This document shows positions 31,300 through 41,725 of a stretch of DNA of 64,000 nucleotides, piece by piece (positions within the stretch are counted from its first letter, which is position 1; each line of letters opens with the position of its first letter). Made by a program: the position numbers and the translations under genes. The notes below the pieces were generated by a model. The model ran no database searches and was not told the origin of the DNA. It worked only from the letters and a program-made list of their open reading frames with translations. Source of the DNA: Rebecca billardiae RCC1528 (Eukaryota; Haptophyta); NCBI GenBank assembly GCA_965240325.2, contig OZ251226.1, forward strand, positions 2,418,001 to 2,482,000, given 5' to 3'.

Positions 31300-33686
31300 C
31301 CGCTAATCGGCCGCACGACGTCGGACGTACGTACTAGCTAGTTATAATAGTACTAGTAGTATAAGTAGTACATAACAGTACGTACTACGTGTCGTACGTC
31401 GTACAAGGCATCAGTCAATGATGATGACGGCCAACTCTTTTTTTGACAGGGGAATTTTGGGGGCCCAATCACACTGACAGCAGTGAGTGAGGCCAATCAC
31501 AATGCTCGCATATTCGATCTAGGAACAAGGCGCGCGTGCACGCGCACAGGCTCGAGTCCTCTGCGTCAGGAGACGGCGGCGCGCGAAGGACCGTATTTGT
31601 AACTTGAGTAAGGAAGCCACGGTCCGGGTACTGCGCGGTAGTGCACCGTGCGCCCGCCGTGCGGGATGACTCAGTGGCTACTCATGCGCGCGCGCATACT
31701 TGCGACGACCAGGGGTGAGGGAGGTCTCGGGGCTGGGAAGAGTATTGACACGTTTGTCTCCTTTCGTGAGCTATGAGCCACCACACTCCTCAGCATCAAG
31801 TCAGTCCTCTCGCAGTTGCGAGCATGGCAAACGTACGTTCAAACCGATGCGCAGCACCACAGGCAGGGGCGAGCGAGTCGCTACAGCGTAGCTGCGTAGA
31901 GTCTCGGTAGAGCATCCGTGACGCGCAGTACTGTACGCGATCTCGCGCACCAGCGCGCATGGATGCGGGGAGCCCCCCCCCCCTGGCCAGGCCCCCCCCG
32001 GCCAGGCTGGCACTTTCAACTTCTGGCAGAAACCGCAGCCTTGGTGATCCTGGTCGCCATGCAATTTGCTGCGGACTTCGTCATCACGATCTGGATCCAG
32101 ATTGAAGATCAAGGGCCGGGCCGCGAGTTTCAAAAGGCCTCTGATGCCGGACGTCATGGGCGTCGCAACTCTGCATACGACGCGCCCGCCCATCGACTGG
32201 AACGAGCAGGGCTTCTACAGCTCGCTGAACGCGCAGCTAGCTGGGGCTGGTCGTGTTCTTGAGGCTGTCCGCCGGCACAGCGAGACGAGGGTCGGGCAGC
32301 ACGACGCTGCGTCCACCCCAGTTGGAGCGTCCACCGCACTGCACTTCAACACGGCCCTCATCGACCGCACCCACGGGTTGCTTCACTCCTCCTTCCATGT
32401 GATGTACGACATCGAGACCCGGCAAGATCGTCGAGCAGCTCATGATCACGAAGACGTCGAGCATACTTCGACTCCCTCGACTGACACCCAGGGCTGAAGC
32501 GACATCCGCAGCATGACTCGGATCCGTAATGAGCCCGGCCGCGCCGACCGAGTCGGCCTCACGGCATGCAGCTTGCGGAGTGCGGGGCGCCGCACGTTAC
32601 GCCATGCGGCCAGTGGCGCACAGTCCGGCTGATGCGGCCGTCGCCAAGGCCCGCCAGGCGCGACCGCGGGCGCGGCCTGTGTGCCGTGACACAGTACCTG
32701 TACTACTACTCGGGCAGTTCTAAGTCGGACTAGTGAGTCTTTGACTGAGACTCTTCGCGGGCACTCTCTCCTCAGGGCCAGGCCTCCGCGTCCGCACTCT
32801 GCCGCTCTGGTAGTGACACTTAGGACAGACTGACGCTGACACTGTCGGCCCAACCCGTATTGACCGTATCCGTATCATAATTTATTATATTACCTCAGTA
32901 GTAGTTATTGTCAGCAAAGTAATCGTCAATCGAATTAAGTTGCCCGATAATAGGCAATCGACGACGGCGCGGGCCGCGCAGGGCGGAACGCCGTACTGTC
33001 CGAGTGCCAGTGGACTCTGACAGTCAGGGAGTCACTGCCAGTGGACCCGGGGACGTGTAACCAAGGCTGACCAATCCAATCAAAATTCTGGGCGCGGATC
33101 ATCACATCATCCGACTCGGATCACGGATGTGATTGTGAACGTGATCAACGTACGAGAGTCAGTCGTCAGAGTCTCACAGAGTCGCCGAGTCATCGACATC
33201 GGGTCTCGGGTCTGTCGGGATCGACGGGAGTGAAGCGGTATAGCCTAGTTAGTCTGTCCGTAGTGACTTGAGAGTTGAGTAGCTACTGTATAACTGTAGC
33301 TTGAGGCCCCGCTAAGGCCCCGCGACCGAGGCGGAGTCACTGGAGTCGGGAGTCTGGCAGGACGAAAGCACCGCGCTGCCAGGAGGCATCAGGATTCACA
33401 TCAGCTTATGGGATCATGGCGCGCATGATAATGCCACGCACTGTGACCGCAATGATCAGGCAGCTGACTGCAGTCAGGTCCCTGAGCAGGCCTTTCAGTA
33501 TGTATCCGCGGGCTTAGTCAGACGTCAAGTCCGGGTCGGCACGGCGCCGCCGACCGGTCGTCCCCGCGGCCGACGAGCCAATGAGCTTAATGACTCATAC
33601 TGTCATCTACTGTCCATCCAGAGAGGTTGACTTAGCTCCGGGAGCTGGCGCCTGAGCAGTGAGCTGCATCTGCGGATGTGACTCAC
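31300..33686. other. Gene-poor interval
   Basis: No secure gene in 2.4 kb. A plus-strand frame at 32066-32497 includes protein-like text (PPIDWNEQGFYSSLNAQLAG) without a recognisable domain or good start, perhaps a gene relic. C-runs at 31973 and 31993; many short CAGTGAGTC/TCAGAGTC-type direct repeats near 33000-33350. Confidence 0.4.
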
Positions 33687-33959
33687 TCATTCATGTGTAG
33701 AGTTACGAGTAACTACAAGTACAACATCATGCTGTGCTGCTCGCCTGCTCGGGCATCCTCCTCCAGCCCCCTCCCACGGCATCGTCGCTACGGCACTTGC
33801 TCCGTGGCTGCGTCCACGGCGTGCGCGCTTGGAGGAGTGAGCTCTCAGTGTGGGGGATACTTGCCATGACCCAGTTTCCAGGAGCACTGTGCGAGACAGA
33901 CGCGATGCAGCGATGCGCGCGGCACGTGGGACGCACAGGTGGTCAGCACTGCTCAATTC

Positions 33960-34439
33960 TTAAAAGGCAGAGGGGCGCATGGGGAACCTGACTTCAGCCT
34001 TGAAGTTGCCACGTGGCAACGTGTCGTGTGGGACACCGAGGACCGAGCGCAGGCGCAACGCACGTACCGTCGTCACCCCATCTTTGCCCTCCTTGCAGCC
34101 CGTGGAAATCGCCGAGTTGAGCCCGGGCATGCCTGCCTCGGCGATCTGGTCCACCTGCTTTGGCGTCGGATCCGCAAGACCGCCCGGATAGGCGAGCGTC
34201 ACATCCCAGGTTGGCCACTCGCTCTGGCCGTAAGTGATACCGCAGGAGCTGCATGAATCACCTGGCGGATTGATCGTGCAAGGAAACGTCAGATGCTTCC
34301 CCTTGTACAAGTAGACCGGCGTCACCCATTGGTCGCCCGGCGTATTGCCCACAGTCGCGTCACACCAGAACGCAGTTGCACTATATTGCAGAACCTTCCC
34401 GGAGTCGTTCACCAGGTCAATCATCGTCGTCACGCTCAT
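33960..34439 (-). CDS. Unidentified Cys-containing protein, copy 1 (probably truncated)
   Basis: 159 residues from MSVTTMIDLVNDSGKVL. Conserved with copy 2 over YLYKGKHLTFPCTINPPG, DSCSSCGITYG and LAYPGGLADPTPKQVD. I do not recognise the family; the Cys pattern and lack of a leader leave the location open. The frame stops at TAA (33960-33962) where copy 2 has CAA, and beyond the stop copy 1 continues to match copy 2 (SSADHLCVPRAARIAASRL), so the stop looks like a recent nonsense change. Copy 1 also keeps AEAGMPG, absent from copy 2. Confidence 0.55.
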   Translation of the reverse strand: MSVTTMIDLVNDSGKVLQYSATAFWCDATVGNTPGDQWVTPVYLYKGKHLTFPCTINPPGDSCSSCGITYGQSEWPTWDVTLAYPGGLADPTPKQVDQIAEAGMPGLNSAISTGCKEGKDGVTTVRALRLRSVLGVPHDTLPRGNFKAEVRFPMRPSAF

Positions 34440-34858
34440 GATGATGGCCTCGGCGCGGGCGCGGGTCGGGGCGAAGGGCGGGTGCCAGCGCGATCCACGA
34501 CCGGCTTATTCTTCATTCTTTCATTTGCCGCGAATAAAACTATAAAAGTCTTCAACTCATCACCGGAGACCAACTGTCAGGCACTGCACTATGCTATGTA
34601 ATTCCCAGGCTGCATGCAACTTTGGACAGTCGGCACAGTCCCCCGCGGCCGAGCTTGTCCATGCAGAGAGGTTGACAGGACACAGGTTTCGGGAGGGCGC
34701 CTGTCGAGTGTCGCGCCTGACTAGCTGAGCTGATGTACATGTACACAAGTGTCATACGACATCATGCTGCGCAGTGCGCTGCTCGCCGACGCAGCCTGCT
34801 CAGTGCTCGGGCATCCTCCTCCAGCCCCCTCCCACGGCATCGTCGCTGCGGCACGGGC

Positions 34859-35479
34859 TCAGTGGCTGCGCCCACGGCGTGCGCGCTTGGAGGAGTGAGC
34901 TCTCAGTGTGGGGGATACTTGCCATGACCCAGTTTCCAGGAGCACTGTGCGAGTCAGACGCGATGCAGCGATGCGCGCGGCACGTGGGACGCACAGGTGG
35001 TCAGCACTGCTCAATTCTTGAAAGGCAGAGGGGCGCATGGGGGACCTGACTTCAGCCTTGAAGTTGCCACGTGGCAACGTGTCGTGTGGGACACCGAGGA
35101 CCGAGCGCAGGCGCAACGCACGTACCGTCGTCACCCCATCTTTGCCCTCCTTGCAGCCCGTGGAAATCGCCGAGTTGAGCTCGCCGAGGTCCACCTGCTT
35201 TGGCGTCGGATCCGCAAGACCGCCCGGATAGGCGAGCGTCACAATCCATTTTGGCCAGTCGCCCAGGCCGTAAGTGATACCACAGGAGCTGCATGAATCA
35301 CCTGGCGGATTGATTGTGCAAGGAAACGTCAGATGCTTCCCCTTGTACAAGTAGATCAGCGGAACCCATTCGTTGCCCGGCGTATCGCCCACAGTCGCGT
35401 CACACCAAAACTCACTCCCACGAAAATTGAGAACCTTCCCGGAGTCGTTCACCATGTCAATCATCGTCGTCACGCTCAT
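34859..35479 (-). CDS. Unidentified Cys-containing protein, copy 2
   Basis: 206 residues, paralogue of the neighbour at 33960-34439; residues 1-145 align closely (FWCDATVGDTPG, YLYKGKHLTFPCTINPPG, GCKEGKDGVTTV). It reads CAA where copy 1 has a stop and so continues 47 residues further, then ends at a TGA where copy 1 has GGA. The distal part is Arg-rich and less protein-like, so the true ending could be earlier or lie across an unrecognised intron. Both copies share the region upstream of the start codon, so they probably have the same promoter type. Confidence 0.55.
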   Translation of the reverse strand: MSVTTMIDMVNDSGKVLNFRGSEFWCDATVGDTPGNEWVPLIYLYKGKHLTFPCTINPPGDSCSSCGITYGLGDWPKWIVTLAYPGGLADPTPKQVDLGELNSAISTGCKEGKDGVTTVRALRLRSVLGVPHDTLPRGNFKAEVRSPMRPSAFQELSSADHLCVPRAARIAASRLTRTVLLETGSWQVSPTLRAHSSKRARRGRSH

Positions 35480-35640
35480 GATGATGGCCTCGGCGCGGGG
35501 CGCGGCGTCTTCGGCGTGCCGGTCGGCGGCGGCAATCTGCCGGCCGATTCTTTGAATTCATTTGATGCCGTGAAAACAATAATCATCACTGCTGCTAGCA
35601 GTCATTATTCATTCATCTCAGTGATTTACTCACGGTGCTA

Positions 35641-35785
35641 CAGTTTATTTGTTTTAACGTGCGTAAGGCTCACGGTGGCAGGTTGCCGCGCCATCCTTCA
35701 TCGCACGCTCTCCGAAGAGAGACCTGGAAACTGGTTTTGAACCCATGACCTCAGACGCAAGAGCACGCCAGTACTCCCACTCGTA
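35641..35785 (-). repeat. tRNA-derived SINE-like element, fullest copy
   Basis: Read on the minus strand: an A-box-like TGGGAGTACTGG (35779-35768), a B box GGTTCAAAACC (35743-35733, fits GGTTCRANNCC), then a body ending AAACAAATAAACTGTAG at 35641. The body recurs at 15801-15896 and 47958-48041 without the tRNA-like head. This head-body-AT-rich tail layout is that of a polymerase-III SINE whose copies are 5'-truncated. Confidence 0.6.
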
Positions 35786-35927
35786 GTGAAAAAATCGCAG
35801 GATTTTTTCAAGTGGTGGCCGCCCGGATCACACTTCCACACTCACAGCCACTGACTCTGAGAGGCATCAATCCTTTCTTTATTCACTTTGGACCCGGCAT
35901 TGACTTAGTCGTATGACACGTATGTAC

Positions 35928-36447
35928 AGCGGCTCCGGCTTCGGTCCACCCCCCCCCCCCCCCCGCAGTCCGGTCACTGGAGCGTTACATCTTGACACTG
36001 CAATCGGCGGGATCGCCGCCTCTGATGATCTACGATAGCTCCTAGACCACCCCAGGCGGTCCCTTGGACGGCATTACGGCCAGATGGATCATCATCATCA
36101 GCCACACCTCCAATAGGTTCAGACTCTATTTTCTATAACAAAATACCCAGCCCGGGTGCCATTTTCGCATATGTATACAGGTGCCCGGAACACTCCCGGA
36201 CTGTGCTGAAATATGAATAAGGGACGGGTAGTTACATAGTAAAAATAGAGTCTGAACCTACATATTGGGAGGTGGTCGGATGCAGACATTTCTCGTTGCG
36301 GTTGAAGTCATCATTCATCAATCGGGGGTCGGAAGGGCCTCTGCTGCATCAGCTGCATGGTCCGCTAGGTTGATTGACTTCGGCTCGGGGCCAAGACGCA
36401 ACGGAGCTGGGGGGGGGGGGGGGGGACCGAAGCCGGAGCCCAGCCGT
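35928..36447. mobile_element. Foldback element with long imperfect inverted arms and C/G-runs
   Basis: The outer ends read GGCTCCGGCTTCGGT followed by a C-run (about 35951-35967) on the left, and a G-run (36409-36425) followed by ACCGAAGCCGGAGCC on the right. Between them the arms remain recognisably reverse-complementary inwards to CCTCCAAT / ATTGGGAGG around the core at 36117-36258. One arm alone is present at 17972-18215. No coding capacity. Confidence 0.65.
36117..36258. mobile_element. MITE-like core with 17-bp perfect TIRs and TA flanks
   Basis: GGTTCAGACTCTATTTT (36117-36133) is the exact reverse complement of 36242-36258. Both ends are flanked by TA, the target duplication of Tc1/mariner-type elements. 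The interior of about 108 bases is AT-rich. It could alternatively be just the centre of the surrounding foldback element. Confidence 0.6.
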
Positions 36448-37667
36448 ACAGTCAGACTTGGGACGAGCCCGTTACCAAACGGCGGAACGATTAACGAACA
36501 GCAGCGGCGGCCGTCGGAACCGCTCAACCGGAACGCGCGCAGCGCGGCGAGCCGGTGTATCGACGACACGGTCGTCGTCGAGTCCTCCGACGACAATAAA
36601 TACTAGAGCTGTAGCTACAGATTCCGTATAGCAATAGCTAATCAGACTTACGTATTGAAACTATGTACGTCTGAATTTAAGTAATTCGGCAATGCGCCAG
36701 CAATGGGCACTTCAGAGTTCAGATTTGTCCGATGACGGATGTCGATGAGACCGAGGATGATGTATATTCCGCCTTACCAGTTCCTCGGTCACGCAGGGGC
36801 TTATCACAGTGTCCCTGCAGACGTCGTCAGCAGCGTCGTCCGTGCGGACGAGCGGGCGGTGCAGGAGTCGTCCCACGCGGGTCACAAGTCAACGTCAAGG
36901 GCAAACGGCGGCCACCAGTAAACCGATAGGTCGTTAGGCAAATAGCGCCGGGGGGAAACAGACACGCGTCAGCCGTCACCGGCGGCTTGCGTTCGCCTGC
37001 GGGCAGCGGCGAAAGAGGGTTAAGGGGCCGAGCACGCTCGTGCCGGTTCGGGTTCACGGAGGGCAGGTACTGACAGCGAGTAGTACCTGGGACTCGACCA
37101 TCCCTGGCGGTTGGATCCAAGCGCCTGGAGAATAAACGAAAATTCCGAGCAGTGCAGCACGTCAGTAGGGGCGGCCCGTGGCCGTACTGTAGGCCATACT
37201 AGGGCCCCGGCTGCCCGTGGGGCGTGGGCGTGTTGCCAGCGGCAGCGCGGGCCTCCCAGGTGCCATGCGACTAATAATCGTCGTCTAAACTCTAATGAGT
37301 AATGACTATTGATTGACTATGCTGACCGTGACCTGTCTGTCCTGTCTCTCGGGGCCGGGCCCTCTGAGTGGGCCGCCTGGCCCGCACGGTTTTAATAACC
37401 CGGTTTACTGATTCACCAGCGGCGCGTTTTAGACGTGATGAGTGACGTCGCGCGTTAATGAGTACTACTGATTCGGAATATCCGAATATTGAATATGCGA
37501 TACGATATATATCTGCTATATATATATTGCCAATTGTAAATCAGTGTCGCTGTGTCGGACTATAGCTAGCTCAGCCTCCGAGAGCGTGCAGCCTGACAGG
37601 CGGTGAGGCGGTGACGGCGGAGAGCTGCGCGGGGCGGCGCAGCACCGATAGCATTGCGGGAGATGTC

Positions 37668-39810
37668 CTACCTCTCCTCTTCTGTGGCCCTATTCGCTGC
37701 CTCGTCCTCGCCCGACGCGGTCGATTCGGACGCCCTGCGCACCCGCTCCTGCGGCTCCGGCGGCGGCGCCTCGTTTGGGTCGGCCGCCTGGAAGGCGATC
37801 ACGTGGCCCGCGCTCGAGGAGACGGCGAGCACGCCGCGCGGGCCCCAGCACATGCGGCGCAGGTACGTGCCCACGCCGGCGACAAACGGCAGGTTGAACT
37901 CGACGGCCACGTCGAGCGTCACGCCGCCTGTCTTCTCGTCCGGGACGACCGTCAGCTCCTTGACGTGCGTGTCGCCCAGCACGGCGATGCGCTTGCCGTC
38001 GGGCGAGACGGACATGGCTGAGAGGTACGACTCGAAGACCTGCGGCCGAGGCCGGGGCGGCGCGCGCGGCGCGGCGCGGACGCGCGGGCGCGTGGGCGTG
38101 GGCGCGGGCTGGCGAGGACGGCGGGCCGCGCGCGCGCGCACGCGTCAAGCGCGCACCCGCGTGGTGATGAGCGCGCGCGGCCTGCGCGCGCTGTCCGCGT
38201 CCGCGGGCGGCTGCGGCATGCCCGGATTCGCGCGCTCGATCAGGAGCACCGGCACGAGGACGGTGAGGACGTAGCCGTTGCTCAGCCCGATGAGCAGCAC
38301 CTCGCCGCGCAGCCACTCGGCGGCGACGATCGCGCCATAGTCCTGCGGCACGAAGAAGCCCTCCTCCTTGAACATCGCCGCGTAGTCCATCACCGTCATC
38401 ACCTTGCGGCCGAGGTTCATCGCGATGAAGGGCGGGTCCGAGCGCGAGACGCGCACAAAGCTCGGCGTCGCCTGGTACGGGCCGGAGTCGTCGCGCACCT
38501 TGTCCTGCGGGATCTTGTTCTGCATCTTGTGCACCTTGAACTTGGAGAAGGTTCTCCACGACAGCTTGGCGTCCGAGATGGGCGCGCTCACCTTGAGCTA
38601 AGGGCAGGGGCGCGGGCGTGCGCGCGCGCGGGGGGCGGCACGCCACGCTCCGCGCGTCAGCCCAGCCATCCAGGCAGCATACATCCGCGCGAGGGGCTGG
38701 GGCACGCGGCCCCGGGGGAGGCGTGTATCCCGCGCGCGCGCATATCGCGCACCCGCGCCCCCGACGCGAGCGCCAGCGCGCCGGACTGCAGCCAGTCGCC
38801 GCACGTGATCTGGTTGTCCGCGTGCGTGATGCCCGGGATGGCGACAATCGACGGGTGGCGGCCGCGGCCCTGCTTCTCCAGACCGGCCTTGGCGCCCTTG
38901 CGGTGTGAGTACAGGTAGATGTCGCCCTTGTCGGAGCCGCAGCCGAGGACGCCGGGCTCGGTCGCGCTCCAGCGCACAAAGGCGATGCTGGCACTCTGTC
39001 CCGAGGTCGCGACGGGCTGGACGCCCTCGGCGTCCTGCGCGCGAGAGCGCGCGGCCAGCGCGCGCGCCCAGTGTGGCCCGCGCGCGCGCGAGCGATCGAT
39101 CAGCGCCGACGGCGCGGAGGGCCGCGCGCACAGCTCCACGCTGCTGCGGTGTGGTGCGCTCACTGCGCGCGAGCGCGCAGGGGTGCCACGCGCGCCTCGC
39201 ACAGCGCACGCCCGCCCGCCGCCTGCGCGCACGCACCGAGCACACCCAGATCCCCGCGCCCGGCAGGTGCAGGATGAGCAGCTTGCCCTCGGCGTCGTAC
39301 TGGAACACGGCCTCCCGCCCGTCCGGCATGGGCGCAGCCGGCGCCGGCAGCTGCAAGGGCGAGCCCACGGGCTTGCCCGAGAGGCTCCAGCGGCGGATAT
39401 CGGCTCCGGGCGTGTACGTCGCGAGGACGGGGCCGTTGGCGCCCGTGCCCCACGCCAGCTCCACCGGCTTACCCCCGTGCTCCTCGGGGGCGAGCACAAA
39501 CAGACGCTTGCCGCGCTCCAGAGCATGCCGCGGCGTCGCGAGCACCTTCTCCGAGGCGGCGCGCGGGGACTCCGCGATGTCCTCACCACCCATGTCGTGC
39601 TCGGCGCCCTCGACGCCAGCCGCCTTCGAGCGCTCCTCTATTCTCAGCTTGGACATGTCCAGGTTGAGCGGCACTGCGCGCGAGCGGCGGGAACGCGAGC
39701 GGCCGAGCGGTGGGCCCGTCGGCGACGGCGGGCAGGGGGTGCGCAGGGCGTGACGCGCAGGCCACTGGTGGTGCGCGCGCACGTTTCGTCGTGCTCCCCT
39801 GATCCGCCAT
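37668..39810 (-). CDS. WD40 protein resembling the N-terminal propeller of WDR19/IFT144
   Basis: Five exons on the minus strand: 39810-39783, 39673-39246, 39034-38753, 38597-38157 and 38039-37668, all in frame, giving 516 residues; introns start GTGCGC, except one GTGTGC placed so that ...GIW joins DAEGV and completes a W-D motif. The order KRLFVLAPEEHGGKPVELAW, then ADIRRWSLSGKPVGSP, AFVRWSATEPGVLGCGS, KGDIYLYSH and NQITCGDW matches the first propeller of the IFT-A subunit WDR19. WDR19 is about 1340 residues with a TPR-like C-terminal half; here the protein stops in an acidic tail after one propeller. Either it is a short paralogue, or the remainder is encoded elsewhere. It shares 192 bp with the divergent AsnRS gene. 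Confidence 0.7.
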
Positions 39811-40002
39811 GCTTCAGGACGGCCTCGGCCTGCAGTGGACTGCGCCACCCTGCTTGCAGTGGACTCCACCAGCCTGCCCAGGCGACAGGTGAGCAGAGCA
39901 GGTGGAGCCTGATGGCTGCGGGTCGGGCGCTCGGCGGCCCTCGCTCGCCGCCGGCCAGGCTCACGCGGCCGGATTGCCGGAAGCATCGATCGTCATCGAT
40001 CG
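39811..40002. promoter_or_regulatory. Putative bidirectional promoter (WDR19-like / AsnRS)
   Basis: 192 bases between divergent starts. Contains a GAGTCCACTGCAAGCAGG-type imperfect direct repeat of CAGTGGACT(G/C)C near 39834 and 39858, and ATCGATCGTCATCGATCGATGG immediately before the AsnRS start as an overlapping palindrome cluster. Confidence 0.45.
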
Positions 40003-41725
40003 ATGGTGCGTCTCTCGATAATGACGCTCGCGTGGTGCGCGTCGCTACTCGGGCGCGCGGCAGGGGCACGTGCGATGGCGACTCGTGGCGGACGGGTGTT
40101 GCTGGCGCATCGCGTGTCGCACTCCGCGTCGGCGAGCGCAGCGCCATCGCGCGCGCGAGCCACGATGGCCGCGCCGGCACGCAGTGCGGTGCGGCGCGTT
40201 CTCGAGAGCTCGGACGAGGTGGTGGGCACGGAGGTGCTGGTGAAGGGGTGGGTGCGCACGATCAGGTCGCAGAAGACGCTGAGCTTCGTTGAAGTCAACG
40301 ACGGCTCCTCGCTCAAGGGTCTTCAGGTCGTCGCCGAGTCCGAGCGCATGAAGGACTATGAGGCGGTGATTGCACGCATCGGCACCGGTGCTGCTGTGGC
40401 CGCGCGCGGGACGGTGGTGCGCAGCAAGGGCAAGGGCCAGCTGTACGAGGTGCAGGCGACGGAGATGGAGGTGATCGGCGAGTGCGACGAGAGCTACCCG
40501 CTGCAGAAGAAGCGCCACTCCCTCGAGTTCCTTCGCACGATCGCGCACCTGCGGCCGCGCACCAACACGATCGGAGCGGTCGCACGCGTGCGCTCGGCGC
40601 TCGCCCAGGCGACGCACGCCTTCTTCGAGCGAGAGGGCTTCCACTACGTTCAGACGCCGATCGTCACGGCGTCGGATTGCGAGGGCGCCGGCGAGATGTT
40701 CCGCGTGAGCACGCTCCCAGCCGAGATCGACAAGCTGCCGACCACGAGCGCCGACGAGGCCGGAGGCGCCAAGGCGGTCGACTACACGGAGGACTTCTTT
40801 GGCAAGGCGGCGTTCCTCACGGTCTCGGGCCAGCTCGCGGCGGAGACGTACGCGTGCGCGCTCGGCAACGTGTACACCTTCGGCCCCACCTTCCGCGCCG
40901 AGAACAGCCAGACCAACCGCCACCTCGCCGAGTTCCACATGATCGAGCCGGAGATGGCCTTTGCCGAGCTGAGCGACGTGATGGACAACGCCGAGGCGTA
41001 CGTCAAGTACGTGGTGAGCACGGCGCGCGAGCGCTGCGCGGCGGACTTCGACTTCTTTTGCGCGTTCGTCGACAAGGAGCTCGGCCCGCGCCTTGACGCC
41101 CTCGTCGGCGAGCCATTCGCCCGCGTCCCGTACGCCGAGGCGGTGGATCTGCTGCGCGCTGAGATTGCCAAGGACCCGTCCAAGTGGGAATTCCCCGAGG
41201 TCGAGTTCGGCTCCGACCTGGCGTCCGAGCACGAGCGTTGGCTCGCCGAGGCGCACTTCAAAAGGCCGGTCTTCGTGTACAACTACCCACGCGAGATCAA
41301 GTCGTTCTACATGCGCGACAATGACGACGGTGCGCTCGTGCCACGCGAGCGACGCGCGCGCGCCGTGCCTGCCTGATGCTCTGAGCGCCCCATCGCGCTG
41401 CTGATCCTCGGCGCGTGATCGCGCGCACCCCCGCGTGCACGCAGGCAAGACAGTCGCGGCAATGGACCTACTCGTCCCCGGCGTCGGCGAGCTCATCGGC
41501 GGGAGCCAGCGCGAGGAGCGCCTGGACGCGCTACGCCGAAAGATGGCAGAGGGCGGGCTGCGCGAGGAGGACTATTGGTGGTACCTCGACCTGCGCAAGT
41601 ATGGCTCGGTGCCGCACGCGGGCTACGGGCTCGGCTTCGAGCGGCTCGTGTGCTACGTGACAGGCACGGCCAACATCCGCGACGCGATTGCGTTCCCGCG
41701 CTTTCCCGGCGGGTGTGAGTTTTAG
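40003..41725 (+). CDS. Asparaginyl-tRNA synthetase, bacterial/organellar type
   Basis: Exons 40003-41329 and 41445-41725 (intron GTGCGCTCG...CACGCAG, 115 bases, phase 1) give 535 residues. The start at 40003 gives a hydrophobic, Arg-rich leader of about 55 residues ([19 protein letters not shown]), pointing to plastid and perhaps mitochondrial import; later ATGs at 40075 and 40165 could make shorter forms. An anticodon-binding OB fold comes first ([20 protein letters not shown]), then class II motif 2 ([19 protein letters not shown]) and motif 3 ([15 protein letters not shown]). The exon junction falls inside [19 protein letters not shown], a conserved AsnRS block, which confirms the splice. 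It charges tRNA-Asn with asparagine. Confidence 0.95.

Larger units (their letters stand above)
33610..35485. repeat. Tandem duplication, two units of about 1.05 kb
   Basis: Sequence from the CCAT(C/G)CAGAGAGGTTGAC block (33613 and 34659) through the shared coding region repeats with an offset of 1058 at its left part and 1040 at its right part. The units carry the two paralogous genes at 33960-34439 and 34859-35479. Confidence 0.88.
35480..37667. other. Repeat-rich intergenic
   Basis: No gene. Holds the SINE copy, the foldback element and, to the right, about 1.2 kb without recognisable content. Confidence 0.5.

Noticed and set aside
35733-35785. Functional tRNA gene on the minus strand
   Set aside because: A and B boxes are visible but the acceptor and anticodon stems do not pair properly; better explained as a SINE head.
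36117-36258. Active mariner transposon
   Set aside because: The interior is about 108 bases without coding capacity, so at most a MITE.
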